From positions 1-14,529 of the forward strand of contig CAZGLR010000086.1 of NCBI GenBank assembly GCA_964526635.1: a stretch of 14,529 bases of DNA, given 5' to 3'. Positions 7,889 to 13,808 of this stretch are shown here, in pieces. The DNA comes from CAZGLR01 sp964526635. GTDB taxonomy: Bacteria > Zixibacteria > MSB-5A5 > GN15 > JAAZOE01. Position 1 is the first letter of the stretch; every line of letters begins with the position of its first letter. The notes under the pieces were generated by a model. That model was not told where the DNA came from. It searched no databases and saw nothing but the letters and a program-made list of their open reading frames with translations. Both the position numbers and the translations under genes were made by a program.

Positions 7889-9764
7889 TGATATTGCGTT
7901 ATTCATAGTATCATTTCTGATTCTGGCGACCCCGGTTCTGGCACAGAATCCCGGCTTGAAGGTTGTCTGGCCGCCGGAGGGGCATCGTATCGGCCCGGTC
8001 GATTCGACATTTATCTTCGGCTCGGTGCATCCTGATGCTGTTCTATCAATCAACGGCCAGGTCATTACTGTTCATAAACACGGCGGATGGCTCGCTTACT
8101 TACCGGTAGAACCGGGAGAATTTACATTCTACCTGGCGGCGGAACTGGATGGCCGCTATGAAGAACTTACCCGCACTATCCGACTTCCTGATCTTCCCGA
8201 ATATACATTTGATTCGCTGTATATCAATCCGCTAAGTGTTTTTCCAATCTTTGAGCGCTGGACTGTTGCGGGGGATGAAATTAATCTCGGTTTCTCCGGG
8301 ACGCCGTTTTGCAATGCCTATTGCGTCGTTGAACCATTTGGCGATACGATTGCCATGCAGGAATTGCCGCCGGTTAACTACTACGGCCACGGTAATATAT
8401 TTGGGCGGGACAAACGAGAGGCCGCCGGAGACGGCCCCGTAATTCGCGGACAATATCGTGGTAGTTATATTATTCCGTCGGATACGACCTGCGAAATCAG
8501 GTTGACCTATCATCTATCGTTGCCGTCGATCCTGCAAATGTATCTTCGCAGTATGCTTGATCTCGAATCGATTCCGCCGGAGGCGCCATTGTTTGCGTCA
8601 CTGCCGGCGGGAGCAGTAGTTTCAGCGACAACGACAGCGCCAGTACTTAATATGAATCAAAACGATCTCCCGGTCGGGGAGTTAACCGACAGCCTGACTG
8701 TGATCAGGACGCATGCCGGGAAGGGGTATTTTTGTATTCATCAACCGGCCGGGATTCGAGCAGAAGTAACCGGCAAAGACGGTCGCTGGATACGGCTGGC
8801 GCTTTCCGATCATCAACACGGCTGGGTAATCGATACGGCTATGACTCTGTTGCCGCCGTCAGAAACTGCGCCACGGTCCTATGTGAATCGAGTTCAAACA
8901 ATCGCCGGCCGAACTCATACAACAGTGACTGTTTCAACCTCTTATCGGCATCCGTTCCGCATCGAAGAAGATCTGGTCGAAAACTCAATTACGGTGTATT
9001 TGTACAATGTTGACTCCGATGTTGACTGGATTCGCTATGATAACCGTGACAAAATAATTGATAACATCACCTGGTCGCAGCCGGAACCGGGGATGATGGC
9101 GCTGAATATCTCTCTCAAGCAGCCATATATGTGGGGCTTTGATGGCTATTATCTCGGCAATGAATTCCGGCTTGATATCATAAAATCTCCAGTGAAGAAA
9201 AAATTGTTGTCCGATCTTAAAATTGTTATCGATCCGGGCCATTCGCCCGATCCCGGCGCAATCGGTCCGACCGGCTTGACCGAGGCCGAAATCAACCTGA
9301 TTCTGGCTCAGCGGCTGGCGGCATATCTTCGCGCCCGTGGGGCAGAGGTGATCATGACTCGCGACGATGATTCACCGATAAGTTTATATGATCGTCCGAA
9401 GATTGCTGTCGCCGAAGACGCTGATCTGTTTATTTCGGTGCACAATAATGCCCTGCCCGATGGCACCAATCCGTTTGTTAACAACGGCGTCTCGGTCTTA
9501 TATTACCATCCGCATTCGCTGGGGGTGTGTCAGGCGGTTCATCGATCAATGGTGAAACACTTGCCTTTAAATGATTTCGGCTATTATCACGGCAACCTGG
9601 CCGTTAATCGACCGACTCAATATCCGGCCATTCTGGTCGAATGTGCCTTTATGATGATCCCCGAGCAGGAAGCAATGCTGAAGAAGGAATCGTTTCAGCA
9701 AAAAGTCGCGACAGCTATTGTCGAGGGGCTGGAAAAGTTTCTCAAGTCATTGCCAAATCGTTAG
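7872..9764 (+). CDS. Exported N-acetylmuramoyl-L-alanine amidase (Amidase_3) with long N-terminal region
   Basis: Zinc amidase that cuts the bond between N-acetylmuramic acid and the stem peptide L-Ala; acts outside the cytoplasmic membrane. GTG 7872 is chosen because GGAGGG (7861-7866) sits 5 bases upstream and it starts a clean signal peptide (charged LRCR, hydrophobic core about 9-20, cleavage likely after VLA at residue 24). The product is 630 residues and overlaps the epimerase gene by 17 bases. Residues 25 to about 107 look like a beta-sandwich; about 108-235 is not recognised; about 248-328 may be SH3-like (DGRWIRL, HGWV); about 338-440 is a beta-rich, AMIN-like segment. The catalytic domain (about 448-625) has DPGH (His457), Glu471 in GLTEAE, SVHNN (His524) and VECAF (Glu590), the usual zinc and catalytic residues. 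Its place after the peptidase and epimerase suggests it supplies peptides for recycling; a role in cell separation is equally possible. Confidence 0.92.
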   Translation: MLRCRNDIALFIVSFLILATPVLAQNPGLKVVWPPEGHRIGPVDSTFIFGSVHPDAVLSINGQVITVHKHGGWLAYLPVEPGEFTFYLAAELDGRYEELTRTIRLPDLPEYTFDSLYINPLSVFPIFERWTVAGDEINLGFSGTPFCNAYCVVEPFGDTIAMQELPPVNYYGHGNIFGRDKREAAGDGPVIRGQYRGSYIIPSDTTCEIRLTYHLSLPSILQMYLRSMLDLESIPPEAPLFASLPAGAVVSATTTAPVLNMNQNDLPVGELTDSLTVIRTHAGKGYFCIHQPAGIRAEVTGKDGRWIRLALSDHQHGWVIDTAMTLLPPSETAPRSYVNRVQTIAGRTHTTVTVSTSYRHPFRIEEDLVENSITVYLYNVDSDVDWIRYDNRDKIIDNITWSQPEPGMMALNISLKQPYMWGFDGYYLGNEFRLDIIKSPVKKKLLSDLKIVIDPGHSPDPGAIGPTGLTEAEINLILAQRLAAYLRARGAEVIMTRDDDSPISLYDRPKIAVAEDADLFISVHNNALPDGTNPFVNNGVSVLYYHPHSLGVCQAVHRSMVKHLPLNDFGYYHGNLAVNRPTQYPAILVECAFMMIPEQEAMLKKESFQQKVATAIVEGLEKFLKSLPNR

Positions 9765-9788
9765 TTTTTGTTTGCCACAACCATTCGA

Positions 9789-9817
9789 TTGACAATTCCA
9801 TCTCAACCGCGTATATC
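9789..9817 (+). promoter_or_regulatory. Putative sigma70-type promoter for the EamA transporter
   Basis: TTGACA (9789-9794), a 17-base spacer and TATATC (9812-9817) lie in the 74-base gap after the amidase gene. A start near 9824 would leave a leader of about 15 bases before ATG 9839, with no SD-like sequence. The -35 is perfect and the -10 matches four of six bases. Confidence 0.55.
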
Positions 9818-9838
9818 CATCTGACTGGCAACCTTTGA

Positions 9839-10756
9839 ATGGACAGCAATGCTTTGAACGCCTCTTCGAGCATACCATATCTTGGCGAAATCCTGGCCAT
9901 GATGACCGCCCTCATGTGGGCTACCGGGATCATTTTTTTCAAAATTAGCGGGGAGCGGGTGCATCCGCTGGCCCTGAATCTTTACAAGAATCTACTCGCC
10001 TTTATACTGCTTATTCCGACGATCATGATTCTCCAGGGCGATCTGTTTCGGGCGGCGTCCCCCAATACCTATATCATTCTACTCGTCAGCGGGGCGATCG
10101 GAATCGGTATTGCCGATACCCTGGTGTTCATGTGCCTGAACCGTCTTGGGGCAGGCCTGTCGGCAATCGTCACCTGTATGTATGCTCCGGCCGTAATTTT
10201 GATTTCGTTTTTCTGGCTGGGCGAGCGGCTGACAATGATTCAGGGGATAGGTGCGCTGCTTATTATTTCGGCGGTACTGACAGCCGTGAATAAGAAGGGC
10301 GCCGGCAATCTCTCGACGAAAGATATTGTTCTCGGATTGACCTATGGCACCTTGGCGATGATTGTCAATGGCATCGGGGTCGTCATGGTCAAGCGCATCC
10401 TCGAGGTTTCGCCGCTTTTGTGGGTGACTGAGGTCCGGCTGCTGGGCGGAATTCTGATTCTACTGCCGCTTATACTGATGCATCCGATGCGCAAAAAGAT
10501 GATCCATTCAATGTTCCAGCGCGTGGGCTGGCAATATACGTTTCTCGGCTCGATGTTCGGAACCTATTTCGCTATGGTGTTGTGGCTGGGCGGGATGAAA
10601 TACACGTATGCGTCGATAGCCTCGGCGTTGAATCAGACCTCGGGAATATTCATATTTATAATGGCTGCGATATTTTTAAAAGAACCGATCAATTTCCAGC
10701 GGACGATCGGGATTATCCTCGGCGTCGGCGGCGGAATTTTGGTGGTATTCGGATAA
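9839..10756 (+). CDS. EamA/DMT-family transporter
   Basis: Integral membrane protein of the drug/metabolite transporter superfamily, probably an exporter or importer of a small metabolite; substrate unknown. The 305 residues contain about ten hydrophobic segments in two repeated EamA halves (about 12-148 and 162-305). Each half ends with the family pattern of a GE/KEP loop (WLGERLT near 125-131, FLKEPINF near 280-287) followed by a glycine-rich last helix. ATG 9839 directly follows an in-frame TGA (9836-9838), so no earlier start exists. No SD is seen; a downstream start in the first helix (9899 or 9902) would shorten helix 1. It follows the murein-recycling genes but has its own promoter. 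A role in exporting amino acids or peptides from that route is speculative. Confidence 0.9.
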   Translation: MDSNALNASSSIPYLGEILAMMTALMWATGIIFFKISGERVHPLALNLYKNLLAFILLIPTIMILQGDLFRAASPNTYIILLVSGAIGIGIADTLVFMCLNRLGAGLSAIVTCMYAPAVILISFFWLGERLTMIQGIGALLIISAVLTAVNKKGAGNLSTKDIVLGLTYGTLAMIVNGIGVVMVKRILEVSPLLWVTEVRLLGGILILLPLILMHPMRKKMIHSMFQRVGWQYTFLGSMFGTYFAMVLWLGGMKYTYASIASALNQTSGIFIFIMAAIFLKEPINFQRTIGIILGVGGGILVVFG

Positions 10757-10803
10757 GTGTTCCGGTGATGGGCATAGCAATAAAGACTAATTAGACTTAT
10801 ATT

Positions 10804-10813
10804 NNNNNNNNNN
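10804..10813. other. Assembly gap (10 Ns)
   Basis: Ten consecutive N bases, likely a scaffold join of nominal size. The true distance between the transporter gene and the tRNA-proS side is therefore unknown, and adjacency across it rests on scaffolding. Confidence 0.98.
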
Positions 10814-10824
10814 GACACTGGATG

Positions 10825-10893
10825 CCCCACAGCTTGCTGTGGGGTGGAAGGTTGAATCCATGATGGGGGGGTAGGCCCACGACTTGCCGTGGG
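10825..10893. repeat. Two REP-like palindromes 50 bp apart
   Basis: Copy 1 (10825-10844) is a perfect 8-bp stem CCCCACAG/CTGTGGGG around CTTG. Copy 2 (10876-10893) is a 6-bp stem CCCACG/CGTGGG around ACTTGC. The 18-base cores 10826-10843 and 10876-10893 match at 15 positions, with pattern CCCACRRCTTGCYGTGGG, at an offset of exactly 50. Small paired palindromes in an intergenic space are typical of REP/BIME elements, which are multicopy. No REP-associated transposase gene is visible in the window. Multicopy status is inferred, supported only by the adjacent assembly break. Confidence 0.65.
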
Positions 10894-10990
10894 TTCCAGC
10901 TATAACCTGCCGAAGCAAGATAAGATAAAACTTCTGAGTCAATTTGATGCGTCAATGATAATTGGCGGGTCCCTCTGCGCACTCCGGTAC

Positions 10991-11011
10991 CGCACCCGGC
11001 GTACGGGTGCG
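10991..11011. repeat. 8-bp inverted repeat hairpin
   Basis: CGCACCCG (10991-10998) and CGGGTGCG (11004-11011) form a perfect stem with a five-base loop. Weaker outer arms, AATGAT (10954-10959) and ATCATT (11015-11020), could close a larger structure. There is no following T tract, so it is not a standard terminator; function unknown. Confidence 0.45.
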
Positions 11012-11134
11012 ATAATCATTACACTTTCAAATTTCGATTGTTGCCGCAAGCCTTTCCGGAATGGTTTTGACTCGTGCACAGGTATATCGCCATTTCGTGT
11101 CTGATAAACTCGGCTCTGAAAGTGAATCATTACC

Positions 11135-11153
11135 CCACTCGGTCGCCGAGTGG
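11135..11153. repeat. GC-rich hairpin downstream of tRNA-Arg
   Basis: CCACTCGG (11135-11142) and CCGAGTGG (11146-11153) form an 8-bp stem with a three-base loop, 29 bases past the 3' end of the minus-strand tRNA. It may stop or help process the tRNA transcript, but in that direction no T tract follows it. Confidence 0.4.
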
Positions 11154-11182
11154 ATTACGCATTGTTCTTTTTGGATTATTTA

Positions 11183-11257
11183 TGGTACCCCCGCCAGGAA
11201 TCGAACCTGGACCGACAGCTCCGGAGGCTGTTGCGCTATCCGTTACGCTACGGGGGC
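11183..11257 (-). tRNA. tRNA-Arg, anticodon CCG
   Basis: The minus strand folds into a complete 75-base cloverleaf. Acceptor stem GCCCCCG/CGGGGGT, D arm GCGT/GCGC with GG in the loop, anticodon stem ACAGC/GCTGT with loop CTCCGGA, 4-base variable loop, T arm CCAGG/CCTGG with loop TTCGATT, discriminator A73 and encoded CCA. Anticodon CCG reads arginine codon CGG. Arg identity bases A20 and C35 are present, and A15 with U48 makes a proper Levitt pair. An unusual point is a G1-U72 wobble at the end of the acceptor stem. It is transcribed opposite to its neighbours from its own promoter. Confidence 0.97.
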
Positions 11258-11276
11258 ATCGCGATTGGCGTGAGAC

Positions 11277-11305
11277 ATTTTATGCGACAGACGCCCTGTT
11301 GTCAA
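11277..11305 (-). promoter_or_regulatory. Strong sigma70-type promoter of tRNA-Arg
   Basis: On the minus strand, TTGACA (11300-11305) is followed by exactly 17 bases and TAAAAT (11277-11282), eleven of twelve consensus bases. The -10 ends 19 bases before tRNA position 1 (11257), giving a short 5' leader of about 12 bases for RNase P to remove. Confidence 0.85.
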
Positions 11306-11426
11306 CCATTTTAACACTCCGCTTACATACCAGTTCGATTAAAGGATTGACTTTTAAGCCGATAATGATATTTTCAGCGTTAATTACCGATGAATAGTAT
11401 AACCGTAATCCCGCGAGGCAGATATC

Positions 11427-13151
11427 ATGCGATGGAGCAATTACTATATTCCTACTCTCCGTGAAACCCCGGCCGAAGCCGAACTGGTTTCCCATAAATT
11501 CCTGTTGCGCTCCGGCTACATGCGTCGTCTGGCTGCCGGTGTCTATGTGTATCTGCCGCTCATGCAACGCGTTATCGAAAACGTCTCAGCTATCGTGCGC
11601 GAAGAAATGGATACCGCCGGCGCCATTGAAATTCTGATGCCGGTATTGCATCCGGCGGAAATATGGCAAAAATCCGGGCGCTGGGATATCATGGGCAAAG
11701 AGCAGATGCGCCTTAAGGATCGCCATGATCATGACCTTGCTCTGGGCGGGACGCACGAAGAAGTTGTCACCAATCTGGTGGCCGGCGAACTCAAAAGCTA
11801 CAAGCAGATGCCCTTGAATCTCTATCAGATTCAGACTAAGTTCCGCGATGAGATCCGTCCGCGCTTTGGCCTCATGCGGGGCCGTGAATTTGTCATGAAG
11901 GATGCCTACTCATTCGATGTCGACGAGGAAGCCCATGCCGTCGCTTACAAGAAGATGGTCGACGCTTATGTCAAAGTCTTCGACCGCTGCGGGTTGCCGA
12001 CCAAGATGGTCGAATCAGATACCGGCGCGATGGGTGGCAAGGCAGCTCATGAATTCATGGTCATGGTCGAAACCGAAAGCGGCGAGAACCTTGTTATGTC
12101 ATGCAATAGCTGCGACTATGCCGCCAATGTCGAGAAGGCCGAATTTCGGGAGATCAATCCGCCGGAGCAGGAAAGCGAACAGAAAGAACTGAAAGAGGTT
12201 GATACCCCCGGAGCCAAGTCGATTGAAGAGATCACGGCATTTCTCAAGTTGCCGTCGCATCGTTTTGTAAAGACCGTACTTTACAAGGCCGACGAAAAGC
12301 CGATCGCCGCGCTGGTCCGCGGGGACCGTCAGATCAACGAAATCAAGTTAAAAAACCATCTCGGCTGCCTGGAGCTGGAAATCGCCCAGGATATTGTCGT
12401 TGAAAACGTGACCAAAGCGCCGGTCGGGTTTGCCGGACCGGTCAATTTGAGTAAAAAGGTCCCGCTGATTGTCGATCCCGAAGTGGCCAGACTGACCAAT
12501 TTCGTAACCGGGGCCAATCAGGCCGACAAGCATTATCTGAATGTTAATATCGGCCGCGATTTCGAGGCGACGGATATCGTTGACATCAAGAATGCCCGGG
12601 CCGGCGAGGGTTGCCCGCGCTGTGAAAAGGGTATCCTGGAAGAATACAATGGTATCGAGGTCGGCAACACCTTTATGCTGGGCACCAAATACAGCGCCTC
12701 GATGGGCGGGAAGTTTTTGGATGCCAACGGCAAGGAGAAGCCGTATATCATGGGTTCTTATGGTATCGGCATCACCCGAACCGCCCAGGCCGCGATCGAG
12801 AAATACCATGATGATAAGGGGATCATCTGGCCGAAGGCAATCGCGCCATTTGATATAGAAATCGTGACGCTCAATCATGGTAAACCGGACATCGCCGAAA
12901 CCGGAGAGACGTTGTATAGTCAGTTGACAGAAGCCGGTTATGAAATTCTTTTCGATGACCGGACCGAACGGGCCGGGGTCAAGCTCAACGATGCCGATCT
13001 GATCGGGATTCCGCTGAGAATCGCTATTGGCGATAAATCGCTGGCTGAAGGAATGGTTGAATTCAAGCTTCGGTGCGAAGCGGAGTCGGTCAAAGTCCCG
13101 CTGGGAGAAGTCGTCACAAAAACCGGCGAATTTCTCGATCGCGCAATCTGA
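11427..13151 (+). CDS. proS: Prolyl-tRNA synthetase
   Basis: Class II synthetase that charges tRNA-Pro in the cytosol. The 574 residues match the bacterial ProRS form with an inserted editing domain. Visible parts are the N-terminal catalytic segment with SGYMRRLAAGVYVYLP (29-44), the THEEVVT motif (109-115), motif 2 FRDEIRPRFGLMRGREFVMKD (139-159), the YbaK-like insertion that removes misacylated Ala-tRNA-Pro (about 230-390), motif 3 GSYGIGITR (443-451) and the C-terminal anticodon-binding domain (about 475-574). Cysteine pairs CNSC (226-229) and CPRC (396-399) flank the insertion and could bind a metal. The THEE motif is preceded by LGG rather than the usual LGP. ATG 11427 has GAGG at 11415-11418, 8 bases upstream. 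The gene is monocistronic or leads into the rimP leader. Confidence 0.97.
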   Translation: MRWSNYYIPTLRETPAEAELVSHKFLLRSGYMRRLAAGVYVYLPLMQRVIENVSAIVREEMDTAGAIEILMPVLHPAEIWQKSGRWDIMGKEQMRLKDRHDHDLALGGTHEEVVTNLVAGELKSYKQMPLNLYQIQTKFRDEIRPRFGLMRGREFVMKDAYSFDVDEEAHAVAYKKMVDAYVKVFDRCGLPTKMVESDTGAMGGKAAHEFMVMVETESGENLVMSCNSCDYAANVEKAEFREINPPEQESEQKELKEVDTPGAKSIEEITAFLKLPSHRFVKTVLYKADEKPIAALVRGDRQINEIKLKNHLGCLELEIAQDIVVENVTKAPVGFAGPVNLSKKVPLIVDPEVARLTNFVTGANQADKHYLNVNIGRDFEATDIVDIKNARAGEGCPRCEKGILEEYNGIEVGNTFMLGTKYSASMGGKFLDANGKEKPYIMGSYGIGITRTAQAAIEKYHDDKGIIWPKAIAPFDIEIVTLNHGKPDIAETGETLYSQLTEAGYEILFDDRTERAGVKLNDADLIGIPLRIAIGDKSLAEGMVEFKLRCEAESVKVPLGEVVTKTGEFLDRAI

Positions 13152-13159
13152 TCTTTTTT
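13149..13159 (+). terminator. Weak candidate terminator at the proS stop
   Basis: Seven T (13154-13160 within ATCTTTTTTT) follow the proS stop directly, but only a four-base GATC/GATC stem with a nine-base loop precedes them inside the coding end. This may cause partial termination at most. Confidence 0.25.
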
Positions 13160-13162
13160 TGG

Positions 13163-13190
13163 TTGCGTTCAACCCCTAATTGATTATATT
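13163..13190 (+). promoter_or_regulatory. Candidate promoter for rimP-nusA
   Basis: TTGCGT (13163-13168), a 16-base spacer and TATATT (13185-13190). The -10 is good (five of six) and the -35 is weak (three of six). A start near 13197 would place the whole hairpin-rich leader on the transcript, beginning just before the first hairpin. Confidence 0.4.
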
Positions 13191-13200
13191 GTCAAGCTTT

Positions 13201-13218
13201 AGTGGGGAATTCCCCGCT
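13201..13218 (+). promoter_or_regulatory. rimP leader hairpin 1
   Basis: AGTGGGG (13201-13207) pairs with CCCCGCT (13212-13218) around an AATT loop, with one T-G wobble. It would lie at the extreme 5' end of a transcript from the candidate promoter. Its CCCCG could also pair with TGGGG of the next hairpin, so the two may compete. Confidence 0.5.
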
Positions 13219-13226
13219 CGGGATGG

Positions 13227-13253
13227 AAAATGCCTTATCATGGGGCATTTTTA
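13227..13253 (+). terminator. Terminator-like hairpin in the rimP-nusA leader
   Basis: AAAATGCC (13227-13234) pairs with GGCATTTT (13244-13251) around a nine-base loop and ends in five T (13248-13252). It could terminate read-through from proS or, if the promoter at 13163-13190 is used, act as an attenuator for rimP-nusA. The stem is AT-rich at its base, so it is probably modest in strength and could depend on NusA. Confidence 0.6.
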
Positions 13254-13258
13254 ATAAG

Positions 13259-13324
13259 GGTTAGTACGTCCAAAACACGGACTCGATTAACCGTATTATT
13301 TAGTTAGCCACGGCCTTTGGGCCG
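13259..13324 (+). promoter_or_regulatory. Further hairpins in the rimP leader
   Basis: GGTTA (13259-13263) with TAACC (13288-13292), and inside it GTCC (13268-13271) with GGAC (13279-13282), form one interrupted hairpin. CGGCC (13311-13315) with GGCCG (13320-13324) around TTTG forms a second, ending 3 bases before the candidate SD GGAGAG (13328-13333). They could affect translation of rimP; function is not shown. Confidence 0.4.
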
Positions 13325-13345
13325 ACCGGAGAGATAGACGCCGGC

Positions 13346-13795
13346 ATGATGCAGGATGTCAAAACAGAAGTTGAAAGTATTGTGCGACCGATTATAACAG
13401 GCGAGGGATTCGACCTCATCGAAACCAAACTGGCTCGGTATAAGAACAAGTATCGCCTGCAGGTATTTGTCGACAGCGACCACGGCGTCAATATTGACGA
13501 TTGTGCCGGATTGTCGAGTTTAATCGGCACAGCACTTGATATGACCGATTTGTTCGCAGATGGTTATGTTCTTGAGGTTTCATCATCCGGAACTGACCGT
13601 CCCTTGACTACCTTGCGCGATTTCCAGCGCAAGATCGGCAAAGAAATGGAAATCGAATATATCAGCGATGAGAAACCATCCCGAATACGCGGCGTGCTGA
13701 TTTCGGTACAGGATGATCACCTGATTGTGCAGACCAAAAAAGCCGAAGAAAGAATTGCGCTGATGGCTGTCAAACAGGGGAAATTGATAATTTAG
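13346..13795 (+). CDS. rimP: Ribosome maturation factor RimP
   Basis: Assists late assembly of the 30S ribosomal subunit in the cytosol. The 149 residues fit the family. The N-terminal domain (about 1-85) contains YRLQVFVDSDHGVNIDDC (36-53) and the family signature YVLEVSSSGTDRPL (74-87); the small SH3-like C-terminal domain covers about 90-149. The signature has SSSG where SSPG is more common. The start is ATG 13346 or the adjacent ATG 13349; GGAGAG (13328-13333) is the nearest SD but is 12 bases away, which is long. The gene directly precedes nusA with a 13-base gap, the conserved bacterial rimP-nusA order. Confidence 0.95.
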   Translation: MMQDVKTEVESIVRPIITGEGFDLIETKLARYKNKYRLQVFVDSDHGVNIDDCAGLSSLIGTALDMTDLFADGYVLEVSSSGTDRPLTTLRDFQRKIGKEMEIEYISDEKPSRIRGVLISVQDDHLIVQTKKAEERIALMAVKQGKLII

Positions 13796-13808
13796 CGGAG
13801 ACGATGGC

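Larger units (their letters stand above)
10757..11182. other. Non-coding stretch with assembly gap and palindromes
   Basis: 426 bases between the transporter and the tRNA gene. It holds the N-run (10804-10813), two REP-like palindromes (10825-10844 and 10876-10893), a run of seven G (10865-10871), an 8-bp inverted repeat (10991-11011) and another (11135-11153). Short open frames are present on both strands, but none has a ribosome site, recognisable domain or credible composition, so none is called as a gene. Confidence 0.7.

Noticed and set aside
10889..11104. Short + strand open frame in the intergenic region (and minus-strand frames overlapping it)
   Set aside because: They cross palindromes or the N-run, lack SD sites, and have low-complexity or composition typical of translated repeats.
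11141..11160. GTCGCCGAGTGG resembling the 5' part of a tRNA-Ser or tRNA-Leu
   Set aside because: No acceptor, anticodon or T arm follows; the similarity is confined to a hairpin.
10987..11190. Possible att repeat: GGTACC near 10987 and at the tRNA 3' end (11184)
   Set aside because: Only about six to seven bases are shared, too short for an integration site, and no integrase is present.
12348..13172. 274-residue minus-strand open frame opposite proS
   Set aside because: Long but antisense to conserved ProRS domains, with no recognisable family; explained by GC-rich third positions.
13167..13195. Minus-strand TTGACA at 13190-13195 as a divergent promoter
   Set aside because: No -10 at the right spacing and no minus-strand gene downstream; it would run antisense into proS.
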